From Pseudomonadota bacterium (lineage in GTDB: Bacteria; Bdellovibrionota; UBA1018; CAIMNF01): a DNA stretch of 64,000 nucleotides. The notes beneath the pieces are model-generated. The model had not been told where the DNA came from. It saw only the letters and a program-made list of their open reading frames with translations, and searched no databases. Below, piece after piece: positions 34,504 to 43,271 of the stretch. The stretch covers positions 124,001-188,000 of the forward strand of contig JAIXOQ010000008.1 in NCBI GenBank assembly GCA_027486675.1. Direction: 5' to 3'. Every line of letters starts with the position of its first letter. Position 1 is the stretch's first letter. Both the position numbers and the translations under genes were made by a program.

Positions 34504-35243
34504 CGGATATGCGCTCCACTCGTAAATGTTTGCACTAAAGGATCATTGGAAGATCTCATCTCTTCTGTCGCCATGGAAATAGCGATCTTCCCATCTGCTA
34601 GTATTATGATTCGGTCACAGATTTCAAAGGCAGAGGCGATGTCATGAGTCACAAATATTCCAGTGAGCCCACGGGATTTAAAATTTAAAATATTTTGGCA
34701 AAGACGGCGGGTATTCACAGGATCCAAACCAGCAGTAGGTTCATCAAACAGAACGACTTTTGGATTCATGATGATTGCGCGAGCTAAGCCTGCTCTTTTT
34801 TGCATTCCACCCGAAAGTTCAGATGGAAGGAGTTCATTTGAGTCGGGGAGGTCTACTAATGTAAGCATCGCATCGACCTTAGCCTTGATCTCCTGTGTGC
34901 TGAGCCTCGTGTGCGCACGGAGCGGATACGCGAGGTTCTCCTCCACGGACAAAGAGTCAAACAGTGCACCGTTCTGAAAGACGTAACTAATTTTTTGCCG
35001 GACTGGAAAAAGCTCTCTCTCAGAGAGAGATGTCAGTTCCTGACCCAAAAAACGGATGCTGCCTGAATCTGGCTGTTCAAGCCCGATAATAGATCGCAGA
35101 ACAACGCTTTTTCCCGTACCAGATCCCCCAAAGAGGCCAAGCATTTCATTCTCATGCAGTTCAAAGCTGACCCCGTTGTGCACGATCTTCTCACCGTAAC
35201 TTTTTGTGAGTCCCTCTACTTTAAGGATCGGTTGTTGCTTCAT
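34500..35243 (-). CDS. mlaF: ABC transporter ATP-binding protein, MlaF type
   Basis: This is the ATPase of the MlaFED-type lipid transporter. The 247-residue protein shows Walker A GGSGTGKSVVLRS near residues 39-51, signature ELSGGMQKRAGLARAI near 142-157, Walker B VVLFDEPTAGLDP, and the His-switch FVTHDIASAF. The GTGKSV Walker A and GGMQKR signature are typical of Mla/Ttg2A ATPases. It sits between mlaE and mlaD with 4-base overlaps on both sides, so the three should be made in fixed ratio. Confidence 0.93.
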   Translation of the reverse strand: MKQQPILKVEGLTKSYGEKIVHNGVSFELHENEMLGLFGGSGTGKSVVLRSIIGLEQPDSGSIRFLGQELTSLSERELFPVRQKISYVFQNGALFDSLSVEENLAYPLRAHTRLSTQEIKAKVDAMLTLVDLPDSNELLPSELSGGMQKRAGLARAIIMNPKVVLFDEPTAGLDPVNTRRLCQNILNFKSRGLTGIFVTHDIASAFEICDRIIILADGKIAISMATEEMRSSNDPLVQTFTSGAHIR

Positions 35244-36037
35244 TGGGTTGGGTACACCGTGAGGATGAAGAGTTTAGTGAGAAAAAAGTCTGAAATCATG
35301 ATGAAGATGCTCGATGTGACGACCACCCAAGTTGTGGTGGCGCCAACCCCCTGAGTGCCACCTTCCGTGTTGAGGCCTCGCCAGCAGGCTGCGATCGATA
35401 TAAAAAGAGCAAAAACTCCAGTCTTTGCCATGCCCGTTAGGAGGTCTGTGAGATTGATGGTTTCAAGAGTTTTGGTGATGAAGAAATCATTTCCGATCCC
35501 AAACTCATTGTTGGCCACGACCATTGCACCATAGAGGCAAATATAATCTGCAATGAGAGTCAGCATGGGTAGTGCTAAGCAGCAGGCAATCACCCTAGGG
35601 ATTACGATTTGCTGTATCGGACTTGTGCCTAAGGCCCGAATTGCGTCCACCTGCTGCGTCACCTTCATAGAGGCGATTTCAGAGGCCATGCCGGACCCGA
35701 TTCGACCAGCAACAAGCAGACTTGTGAATACCGGCCCCATTTCACGCAAGATCGCGAGTGACGAAAGTTTGGGTACGTAAAGCGTTCCCCCAAATTTTGC
35801 TAAGCCGAATCCAAATTGGAGTGCCATTACAGAACCGGTGGCGAGTGCTGTGATGCACACCAGGCCAAGGGACTCTACCCCCATGCGGTAGATCTGTTGA
35901 GCAGTGAGCCGAAAGGGAAAGGGGGGTAAAAAAAGCTCCTCGAAAAATCGAATCAAGAGCCGACCCATGCCCCCAGTCGTCGAGACAAGGGCATGAAACT
36001 GGCGATAAACCAAATTGGGTACTGAGGAAAGAGTCAC
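35240..36037 (-). CDS. mlaE: MlaE-type ABC transporter permease
   Basis: This 265-residue permease is in the MlaE family (YrbE). It has membrane helices around residues 55-80, 95-115, 150-175, 195-215 and 235-262. The family block LREMGPVFTSLLVAGRIGSGMASEIASMKVTQQVDAIRALG is characteristic of MlaE permeases. It pairs with MlaF through the cytoplasmic coupling helix. The start lies 22 bases downstream of the lipoprotein at 36060, and its end overlaps mlaF. Confidence 0.92.
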   Translation of the reverse strand: MTLSSVPNLVYRQFHALVSTTGGMGRLLIRFFEELFLPPFPFRLTAQQIYRMGVESLGLVCITALATGSVMALQFGFGLAKFGGTLYVPKLSSLAILREMGPVFTSLLVAGRIGSGMASEIASMKVTQQVDAIRALGTSPIQQIVIPRVIACCLALPMLTLIADYICLYGAMVVANNEFGIGNDFFITKTLETINLTDLLTGMAKTGVFALFISIAACWRGLNTEGGTQGVGATTTWVVVTSSIFIMISDFFLTKLFILTVYPTQ

Positions 36038-36059
36038 AGGTCTCTAGGATAGGCGTAAC

Positions 36060-36596
36060 CTAGCGCAGGTTCAAAGTGTCCTTAAAGGTTAGAAACGTCT
36101 TTAGTGCCGATTCATGACCCTCAATGGACGAAATAAGAACAATATCGTAGATACAGCTGGGCGATTTGATCACCCAGTTCTCAAATTTTCGCTCTTGATC
36201 CAAGTAAACGCCTCTTCCGCTGGATACATGGGCCGAAAACCCAGCCTGACTGGTGTGCCGCTGCGTAAGGTCTTTAACCGCCGACCACTGTGCAAGAAGG
36301 CTTTGGGAAACCTCCTCGATTTCAGTGGGGAATGCTTGCGCACGACAGGAAGAATTGACTGAAATGACAGCCTCAAGGGGCTTGGATTGCCACGCTGCGT
36401 CAGAGGCGCCTCCTGCCTCGACTGTTTGGGGGATGAGCTGGAATCGGGGATCTATGAGAGAGGCATCCTTCCAGTAGTGCGCTTTGGACTTTTCCTCGAC
36501 CGGCTTCACCTGGCCGATCAGAACACTGCAACCGGTGAGGGAGATCAAAAGGAACTTTGAGAATGCGGAAAAAAAATGGCGGGATATTGGTTTCAT
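36060..36596 (-). CDS. Putative lipoprotein preceding the mla genes
   Basis: This 178-residue protein has a good lipoprotein signal (FLLISLTGC, lipobox LTGC). The mature part holds a pair of Cys residues (SSCRAQAFP and SPSCIYDIVL) and ends in a beta-like segment. It is the first gene on the minus strand before mlaE (22-base gap), so it probably belongs to the transporter operon. Some lipid transport operons encode an outer-membrane lipoprotein partner, but I see no clear PqiC-like or LptE-like motif. The role is inferred from position only. Confidence 0.65.
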   Translation of the reverse strand: MKPISRHFFSAFSKFLLISLTGCSVLIGQVKPVEEKSKAHYWKDASLIDPRFQLIPQTVEAGGASDAAWQSKPLEAVISVNSSCRAQAFPTEIEEVSQSLLAQWSAVKDLTQRHTSQAGFSAHVSSGRGVYLDQERKFENWVIKSPSCIYDIVLISSIEGHESALKTFLTFKDTLNLR

Positions 36597-36751
36597 AGGC
36601 GCTTACTCATCAATATATCAGAGTTTCACCGCCAAAAAATGCACCCTGCCTCGCGCTTGCTTACTAGAACCTTTCTGCCATGCTCAAGAGAGGAACTGGT
36701 CAGGATGTGCCGGTTTCATGTTTCTGCGTTTCGTGCTCAAGGAGGAGTGAA

Positions 36752-39481
36752 TTGTTACCCGCGTTCTTTTTAATCGCTGGGCTTCTGTTCAGGGGATCAA
36801 TAGGTACAGTCTCCTTTGCGGGCACGTTTCCGGTCGATTTATCCAGCACTAAAGTCCATAGTCGGCTGTCTTTTTCGGTAGACTCCGCATTCTCGATGCA
36901 ATGGAAAGACACCAAGGATGGTTTCCAAGCTATCTTTCCCGCCGCAACACTCCTTGATTTTGGTATCCCGCTCGGGCGTGAAAATGACTTCAATGCCTAC
37001 TTAAAGACACTTCAAAACGACCGCCTTAAGTCCTTAACGATCAAGGAAACAGATGCGGCGGTTGTGATTCAAGGCCAATGGCGATTTCCTGAAGGTAGCC
37101 AGGCGCTAGCAAATCCTAAGATGGATCATTTTGACTTTAGACAAGCAGACACCGGGCGCCTGAATGTTGATTTTTGGTATCACCCAGGGCCGACCGTAAA
37201 CGCAGTGAGTCTTCTTAAGAAAAAGTCAGATGGCATAAAACAAGAGCAAGAAGAAAGGGTGAGAAAACTTGCGGAAGCTGAGCGCCAAGCAATATTAGAT
37301 AAGAGAATCGCTGACTCAAGAAATGCAACCGCATTTTGTCAGCAGCCATTTGATCGAGATAATGCAGTATTTGTTCGCTTTCGCGCGGAACATCCAAGAA
37401 TTCAGTTTCAATTCTATTTTCCCGAACATATCCCAGACCATAAGTTTGAATACACCCTCCCTAAGGGTGAGACCGAAGAAGAAAAGATGGTTCTTCTCGC
37501 GATCAAACTCTATCGGGAGAATAAGCACGGTCTTGCTGGCAAGACGATTGAGTTTTTAGAGAAGCAGTATCCATCATCTAAACACCTCATTGAGATGCGC
37601 TTCTTACGTGCAAACGTGCACTTTCGTCTAGGGTTAGAAGAGCAAGGCATGCGTCTCCTGAAAGACCTCACCAAGGAAGCATCTGGAACCGAAGTAGGTT
37701 TTCAGGCTGCCGCATTTGTTGCGGCGCAATCGTATCGACGTGGCGATTGGCTTGTCAGTTTAGATGCCTTCATGCGCCTAGAACGTGAGTTTCCTAAACA
37801 TTCTTTAGCATGGTTAATTCGTTATGGAGTCGCGGACTCTCTGTACATGATTCGTCAGAGTGATCGTGCTGCTCCGGAATTTGAGTGGGTAGCCAAAAAT
37901 GCTCCAGATGAATCGATTCGTGCAGAAGCTGCGTTTAAGGTAGGAAATGTCTTTTTTGATCGTGGTCAGTTTGCGCAAGCAATTCAAAGCTATACAGAAT
38001 CTCTAAAGACTCATAAGACTCAGCTGATTCAACGACCTTTCGTTTTACTGAATCTTGCCGAGAGCTATTTTAGCCTCGACGAATTGACCAGAAGTCAGGC
38101 TGAATTTGAGCGGTATCTATCCATTGCGCAAGCGCAGCCAAGTGCGTGGAGAGCGGCATTGCGTGTGGCTGAAATTAAGGCGATGCGTTCCGAAAATGTC
38201 GAATCCCAAGTTTATGTGGACGCATTTAGGGAAACAATCAATCGCTACCCTCTTTCGCCTGGTGCTGTGATTGCTAGACTTCGCCTAATTCCTTGTGGAG
38301 ATCATGGAGGATTTGACATTCGCTCTGCCGAGCGCTTCTTCGAGTCCAAAGAGGTTCAGCAGTTTTCGCAGAATGATTCCGTAGTAGGGGCTCAGTTCTC
38401 GGAGTTGCTTGGCCTCACTGAAGTACGCTCTTGGTTGTCCTATGGGTCCGACGCGAAGGTCTTAAGGGCTGGAAAAAATGCATTGGCGTATAACCCTTCG
38501 ACTGGTGTGCGGAAGCTTCTAGGGAATGCGATACACACAGCAGCAAAACGTCTGCTGGTCAGGGAACTCGATTCGAAAGATGGAATGCGAGCTCTTTTGG
38601 CGTATGAAGAGCTCGGCGAGCTTTTACCTCAACCTAAACTTGATCCGGTAGCAGATGAAATTCGGCTCAGACTTGCAAAGGTTGCTTCTGTACGGAAGCT
38701 CGACTCATTGGCATTAAAAATCATTGAGCCCTATGGCGTTTTAGAGCAAATCGGTGCTCGCTCATTGGCAAGTCCCGTGATTCTTACATCTGATGAAGTT
38801 TTAGAACAAGAAGAGCGAGCTTTAGTGGAAGTGAAGGCTCTTTGGGAAGATGCGGGCAGTGAAAATGCCGAGACCGCGCTTGCTCGACTTGCACAGATCC
38901 GTAACGAAGGCCCAAAAAGATTTGAACGTAGCGCGTGGGAGGCGCTCTTTCATTCGTCAAAAAACGATCGGAAGTTAGCGTTAGAGAAGGTTGAGCTTGC
39001 CTTGGGTAAAGGAACTACATGGTCTGATGGTGCAAGAGTGCAGTGGGCAATTTTTGCAGCCGATCAGGCTGTGCTTGAAAAGAATCTAGATGCAGAGCTG
39101 TCTTGGGTTCGTGAGGCACGGCGGGTTTTAGGGAAGCGTGCGCTCGATGAGATTGATGTCCGGGCCCTTCCACGCATTCCGACACCGCAGGAACTGGTGC
39201 TTCGCGAAGGTGGCGTTCTTGAGCGTCAAAATCGAGTCAAAGATGCGATTGAGTGTTACGCCAAGGCGATTGATAATCAGATCAGGAGTAATTCGATTTT
39301 GTATGCACATGCTCGGGCATTGCTGAAAAGGGGAGACGGACCTTCAAAGAATTTAGCGGTCTTATCTCTGAAAGCAATCTCTAAGAGCAAAGATGATGAT
39401 TTGTGGAAGCCTCTTGCACAGAAAGTGCTCGAGGGAGTGACAGGTAGAAATGAAGTTGATGCCAAGGAGGGCAGACCATGA
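36752..39481 (+). CDS. Large exported TPR protein at the head of the flagellar cluster
   Basis: The start is a TTG at 36752 because AAGGAGGAG sits 4-12 bases upstream and it begins a signal peptide (LPAFFLIAGLLFRGSIGTVSFA). The ATG-like start at 36680 has no such site. The product is 909 residues. An N-terminal beta-rich domain (~25-150) is followed by a short Lys/Glu coiled coil (IKQEQEERVRKLAEAERQ) and many TPR-like helix pairs from ~230 to 880 (GNVFFDRGQFAQAIQSYTES). It is likely a periplasmic scaffold. It overlaps the AAA+ regulator gene by 4 bases, linking it to flagellar expression. The exact function is not known. Confidence 0.78.
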   Translation: MLPAFFLIAGLLFRGSIGTVSFAGTFPVDLSSTKVHSRLSFSVDSAFSMQWKDTKDGFQAIFPAATLLDFGIPLGRENDFNAYLKTLQNDRLKSLTIKETDAAVVIQGQWRFPEGSQALANPKMDHFDFRQADTGRLNVDFWYHPGPTVNAVSLLKKKSDGIKQEQEERVRKLAEAERQAILDKRIADSRNATAFCQQPFDRDNAVFVRFRAEHPRIQFQFYFPEHIPDHKFEYTLPKGETEEEKMVLLAIKLYRENKHGLAGKTIEFLEKQYPSSKHLIEMRFLRANVHFRLGLEEQGMRLLKDLTKEASGTEVGFQAAAFVAAQSYRRGDWLVSLDAFMRLEREFPKHSLAWLIRYGVADSLYMIRQSDRAAPEFEWVAKNAPDESIRAEAAFKVGNVFFDRGQFAQAIQSYTESLKTHKTQLIQRPFVLLNLAESYFSLDELTRSQAEFERYLSIAQAQPSAWRAALRVAEIKAMRSENVESQVYVDAFRETINRYPLSPGAVIARLRLIPCGDHGGFDIRSAERFFESKEVQQFSQNDSVVGAQFSELLGLTEVRSWLSYGSDAKVLRAGKNALAYNPSTGVRKLLGNAIHTAAKRLLVRELDSKDGMRALLAYEELGELLPQPKLDPVADEIRLRLAKVASVRKLDSLALKIIEPYGVLEQIGARSLASPVILTSDEVLEQEERALVEVKALWEDAGSENAETALARLAQIRNEGPKRFERSAWEALFHSSKNDRKLALEKVELALGKGTTWSDGARVQWAIFAADQAVLEKNLDAELSWVREARRVLGKRALDEIDVRALPRIPTPQELVLREGGVLERQNRVKDAIECYAKAIDNQIRSNSILYAHARALLKRGDGPSKNLAVLSLKAISKSKDDDLWKPLAQKVLEGVTGRNEVDAKEGRP

Positions 39482-40365
39482 AGCGTGAGTTCGTAACAGG
39501 CGATCGGGTGCTAGGTGACCTACTCAGTCTTGCGGAGACTGTTGCTCCAAGTCGGGCAGTGATACTGATTTCCGGAGAAGCAGGGTCGGGAAAGCGCTCT
39601 CTTGCGCGATGGATTCACGACCGGAGTCAACGTTCAAATCAGCTCTTTGGAATTCTTCAAGGAAGCGAGACGGGGACCGAAGATCTCCGTAGAGCCTTCG
39701 AAAAGGTCCGCGGCGGCACACTCTACATGAGTGAAGTCGCGGCCTTAACCTTAGATGCGCAGGACTACATGCTGTCCCATCTTCAAACTGCTGTATTAGA
39801 TCAGCAGAGCCCAAGAATCATCCTTTCTACAAAACTAAATCTTCCTGAACTTGTGCAAGGAGGAAAATTTAAATCTGCCCTTTACGAACGAATTGCGACA
39901 TTAAATTTTAAGATCCCTTCATTGAGAGAGAGGATCGGAGACGTAGAGATTCTTGCAAATGCATTCTTGAAGCGGCAGAGCTTAAAATCTGGTCGTGAGG
40001 TGATGAGTCTAAACGATGAAACGATTCTTTTGCTGAATTCCCATCAATGGCCAGGGAACGTCAGAGAGCTTGAAGCAGTGATCGAACGTTCAATGATTAT
40101 AGCGAAAGGTTCTGAAATTCAGGCCCGTGAAATTCAAATGCACACTGTTGGGATGAGTGCTCAGCAGAAGAAGACACTTCAAGCCGCAGCGCTTGAAAAC
40201 TGGAAGCCTGGACGTACGTTGAATGATATCGAACGCACAGTAATTCTTGAGGCACTTGACTATCACATGGGTAACAGAACCCACACTGCAAAGTCATTGG
40301 GTATCTCAATCCGTACTTTGAGAAATAAATTGGCTGAATACCGGGTGCTTGGAATTAAAGTATGA
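39478..40365 (+). CDS. Second sigma-54-family AAA+ regulator lacking GAFTGA, at the head of flgBC
   Basis: This 295-residue protein has Walker A GEAGSGKR (33-40). Where family members have ELFG-GAFTGA followed by GTLFLDE, it reads LRRAFEKVRGGTLYMSEV. GAFTGA is therefore absent and the Walker B Asp is replaced by Ser (about residues 80-88). WPGNVRELEAVIER is near 190, and a Fis-type helix-turn-helix (HTAKSLGISIRTLRNKL) lies at the C terminus. It overlaps both the TPR gene and flgB by 4 bases (ATGA), so it is translated in step with the first flagellar genes. It probably binds DNA; whether it hydrolyses ATP is doubtful. Confidence 0.85.
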   Translation: MKREFVTGDRVLGDLLSLAETVAPSRAVILISGEAGSGKRSLARWIHDRSQRSNQLFGILQGSETGTEDLRRAFEKVRGGTLYMSEVAALTLDAQDYMLSHLQTAVLDQQSPRIILSTKLNLPELVQGGKFKSALYERIATLNFKIPSLRERIGDVEILANAFLKRQSLKSGREVMSLNDETILLLNSHQWPGNVRELEAVIERSMIIAKGSEIQAREIQMHTVGMSAQQKKTLQAAALENWKPGRTLNDIERTVILEALDYHMGNRTHTAKSLGISIRTLRNKLAEYRVLGIKV

Positions 40366-40778
40366 GCCAACTGATTGATCCAACCCTACGTGCTGCCGCC
40401 CAGTCTTTAAATTTAAGACTACAAGCGCAGAACGTTCATGCCTCGAACGTCGCAAATGCAGATACACCCAACTACAAGGGACAGGCTGTTGAATTTGAGC
40501 AAGCGATGAGATCTGCAATGGCGAATGAAGGAAAGGGGATCAAGCTTGAAGTATCGGATCCAAAGCATATCGGATCCCCTCCTCCTGAGGCAGTCGAGGC
40601 ACAGGTCTTTGATGACCCGAATGGAATTGAGTCACTCGATGGCAATACAGTAGATCGAGCGAAGGAGATGGTCGCGATGAAAGAGAATCAGATTCTCTAT
40701 AACACCGCGGTCGAAGCCATTCGGAAGAAACTTGGGATGCTTGAGTATGGAATCAACGAAGGCGGAGGTAATCGTTAA
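40362..40778 (+). CDS. flgB: Flagellar basal-body rod protein FlgB
   Basis: FlgB is the first proximal rod subunit. The 138-residue length fits the family (E. coli 138). The rod/hook N-terminal signature appears as LNLRLQAQNVHASNVANADTPNYKGQ near residues 15-42, and the C-terminal helix (KENQILYNTAVEAIRKKLGML) packs against it. It begins in the stop of the upstream regulator gene (ATGA). It ends with TAATG overlapping flgC by one base, so this is a coupled operon. Confidence 0.97.
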   Translation: MSQLIDPTLRAAAQSLNLRLQAQNVHASNVANADTPNYKGQAVEFEQAMRSAMANEGKGIKLEVSDPKHIGSPPPEAVEAQVFDDPNGIESLDGNTVDRAKEMVAMKENQILYNTAVEAIRKKLGMLEYGINEGGGNR

Positions 40779-41215
40779 TGGACTTCTTTTCATCACTTCG
40801 TGTGAGTGCTAGCGGCCTCGATGCGCAGATGAAGCGCATGAATACGATTTCTTCAAATCTGGCCAATGCTGAAACCACCCGAACAGAAGAGGGTGGGCCC
40901 TATAAGCGTCAAGACGTGATCGTGGAAGCGCAGACAGACCGTGAATCCTTCGGTGAGATTCTGAACAACCAGATGGAAGAGTCAGTCAAAGGAGTTCAGG
41001 TTGTTGATGTGCATCGCGATGAAAGAGCCCCAAGGATGTTGTACAAGCCAGAGCACCCGGATGCGAACGAGGAAGGATATGTCGCGATGCCTAATGTGAA
41101 TCCAGTTCAAGAGATGGCGAACATGATCAGCGCAAACCGATCTTACGAAGCAAACGCGAGCGCCATATCGACAGTAAGTCAAATGGCACAAAAAGCTCTT
41201 GAGTTAGGAAGATAG
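40778..41215 (+). CDS. flgC: Flagellar basal-body rod protein FlgC
   Basis: FlgC is the second proximal rod subunit, stacked on FlgB. The 145 residues begin with the family signature LRVSASGLDAQMKRMNTISSNLANAET. The C-terminal part has VNPVQEMANMISANRSYEANASAIS, the conserved helix of rod and hook proteins. It overlaps flgB by one base (TAATG) and precedes fliE by nine bases. Confidence 0.97.
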   Translation: MDFFSSLRVSASGLDAQMKRMNTISSNLANAETTRTEEGGPYKRQDVIVEAQTDRESFGEILNNQMEESVKGVQVVDVHRDERAPRMLYKPEHPDANEEGYVAMPNVNPVQEMANMISANRSYEANASAISTVSQMAQKALELGR

Positions 41216-41224
41216 GAGTAGCAA

Positions 41225-41545
41225 ATGGACGTCACACGGCTTCAGACAAGAATTGATCCAGATGTCGGGATAAGTGGGTCTCAGTCCATACAGGAGACTT
41301 CGAGGTCCCAGGCGCAACCTGAAGGGAAAGGTTTTTTGGATCTACTCAATCAATCGCTGGAGCAGGTGAATGTAGACCAGGTGAACGCAGACACTGCCGT
41401 GAAAGACATGGTTGCCGGACGCAATAAGAACATCCACGAGACGATGCTCGCTCTACAAAAGGCAGACTTAAGTTTAAAGACAGCGATGCAGGTCAGAAAT
41501 AAGATTCTAGAGGCGTACAAAGAGATCATGCGGATGCAGGTCTAG
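41225..41545 (+). CDS. fliE: Flagellar hook-basal body protein FliE
   Basis: FliE joins the MS ring to the rod. The 106-residue protein has the family core FLDLLNQSLEQVN and the C-terminal IHETMLALQKADLSLKTAMQVRNKILEAYKEIMRM signature helix. The N terminus is variable, as is usual. It lies between flgC and fliF with short spacers, the standard order. Confidence 0.96.
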   Translation: MDVTRLQTRIDPDVGISGSQSIQETSRSQAQPEGKGFLDLLNQSLEQVNVDQVNADTAVKDMVAGRNKNIHETMLALQKADLSLKTAMQVRNKILEAYKEIMRMQV

Positions 41546-41557
41546 GGGAGTTAAGAG

Positions 41558-43261
41558 ATGGATTTCTTTTCTAGAGTTGCAGGCCAGATTAAGGATTTCG
41601 TAGGTGGTTTGTCCACGAGCCGAAAGCTTGGGCTCATGGCAATTGGTGCCGCAATCATTGGCGTAACTATCGCGATGTTTATGTGGGCAACTCACACCGC
41701 TTACCAGCCGTTGACCTACGGCGCTATGAATGCTGAAGACACGGCGAATGTGATGCGTCTACTTCGTGAAAAGAAGATTCCTTTTCAAGTGGATACCACA
41801 GGCAAGCAAGTTATGGTTCCGCCCGAGTACCTTCATGATCTAAGGCTTGAGCTTGCGATGCAGGGGATGCCTCAGACGTCAGGTGCTGGTTATGAACTCT
41901 TTGATAAACAGAGCTTTGGGACAACAAGTTTCTTAAATAAACTCAACCAGAAACGTGCCCTCGAAGGCGAGTTGATGCGTTCGATCAACTCGATTAAAGG
42001 CGTCAAACGTTCAAGAGTTCACCTTGCCATTCCAGATAAAAGTGCATTTGTAGAGGATCAGAAGAAACCGACTGCTTCCGTGATCTTAGATTTAGATGCA
42101 GGCGTACTGCTCACTGAACGGCAGATTCAGGGCGTAGGTGTTTTGGTCGGTAGAGCCGTAGAAGCACTTGATCCAAGCGATGTTGTCATCGTCGACTCCT
42201 TTGGTAAGACCCTGTCTAAGAACTCCAGAAATTCTGCGATCGAAATGACATCCGATCAGGCGGAGTATAAACGAAAATTAGAAGAAGAGTCGCAGCACAG
42301 AATCGAAGATATGTTGTCCAAAGTGATTGGCGCAGGGAAGGTTGTTGCGCGAGTCACGGCAGATCTTGATTTTAGTTCGGTGACTGAATCGCAGACGATA
42401 CTCGATCAGGATGGGGCAGCGCTCAAATCCTCACAGAAGATTGCCGAGAACATGGATATGAGTCGGACTACTCCAGGGGGTGCCCCAGGGGCGGCAAGTA
42501 ACACTCCGGGCGAGCCCGCGCCGCAAGCGGGGGGCCCAGGCACAAAGAACAACACTTCTAAGACCAACGAGGTAATGAATTACGATATTCCAAAAATTGT
42601 TCGTCAAACGACAAAACCTACCGGCCAAATCAAGAAGCTTTCGGTGGCAGTTGTGATTGACAGCAAGCAGGTTAAGACAACGGATAAAGAGGGAGTGACG
42701 AGTTCAAAGGCCGAAGCCTGGTCCCAAGAACGAGTGAAAGAGTTTGAGTCGATCGTTGCGTCCGCTGTTGCTTTAGATCGAACTCGGGGAGATACGATCG
42801 AGATCAAGAACATGGAGTTTGTAAAGGAGGACTTTGAAGATGCTGAGAAGATTCTTGATGCCGCAACGATGCGCGACTACATCAAGAACCTGATTTTGTA
42901 TGGAATCATTGCCCTAGTAGTGGGTTTGTTCTTCTTCTTCGTGGTCCGCCCATACATCCGATGGGTAACAGAGAATACCACCGATAGTGTCGATACGTTC
43001 TTGCCTCAGACATTAGAGGAACTTGAAAAGATTCAAAAATCATCTTCGATGACGGACGTTGAGGCTGCAATGCCGGATCTACCGGATCGCTTAGATCCAG
43101 AGAAAGTTGAAGGCGAAATGATTCGTGAAAAAATTGTGACTTTAATCGATGGAAATCCCCAGAAGGCATCTTTGGTTCTTAAGGAATGGCTTGTAGCTGG
43201 GAAAAATACCATGGCCGGTGCACCTGCACCAAAAGAGGGGGCAGCCGAGGAATCGGCTTGA
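41558..43261 (+). CDS. fliF: Flagellar MS-ring protein FliF
   Basis: FliF forms the MS ring in the inner membrane. The 567-residue protein has an N-terminal helix (LGLMAIGAAIIGVTIAMFMWA) near residues 25-45 and ring-building motifs RBM1-3 (including RALEGELMRSINSIKGVKRSRVHLAIP). A low-complexity Pro/Gly/Asn loop lies near residues 310-330 (GGAPGAASNTPGEPAPQAGG). A second helix near 448-468 and a C-terminal FliG-binding tail complete it. The size matches typical FliF (~550). It has the usual neighbours on either side. Confidence 0.96.
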   Translation: MDFFSRVAGQIKDFVGGLSTSRKLGLMAIGAAIIGVTIAMFMWATHTAYQPLTYGAMNAEDTANVMRLLREKKIPFQVDTTGKQVMVPPEYLHDLRLELAMQGMPQTSGAGYELFDKQSFGTTSFLNKLNQKRALEGELMRSINSIKGVKRSRVHLAIPDKSAFVEDQKKPTASVILDLDAGVLLTERQIQGVGVLVGRAVEALDPSDVVIVDSFGKTLSKNSRNSAIEMTSDQAEYKRKLEEESQHRIEDMLSKVIGAGKVVARVTADLDFSSVTESQTILDQDGAALKSSQKIAENMDMSRTTPGGAPGAASNTPGEPAPQAGGPGTKNNTSKTNEVMNYDIPKIVRQTTKPTGQIKKLSVAVVIDSKQVKTTDKEGVTSSKAEAWSQERVKEFESIVASAVALDRTRGDTIEIKNMEFVKEDFEDAEKILDAATMRDYIKNLILYGIIALVVGLFFFFVVRPYIRWVTENTTDSVDTFLPQTLEELEKIQKSSSMTDVEAAMPDLPDRLDPEKVEGEMIREKIVTLIDGNPQKASLVLKEWLVAGKNTMAGAPAPKEGAAEESA

Positions 43262-43271
43262 GGTCTAAATC

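Noticed and set aside
36597-36751. Sigma-54 or sigma-28 promoter ahead of the flagellar cluster
   Set aside because: No TGGCAC-N5-TTGC or TAAA-N15-GCCGATAA pattern was found; the start region was explained by the TTG with a strong ribosome site only.
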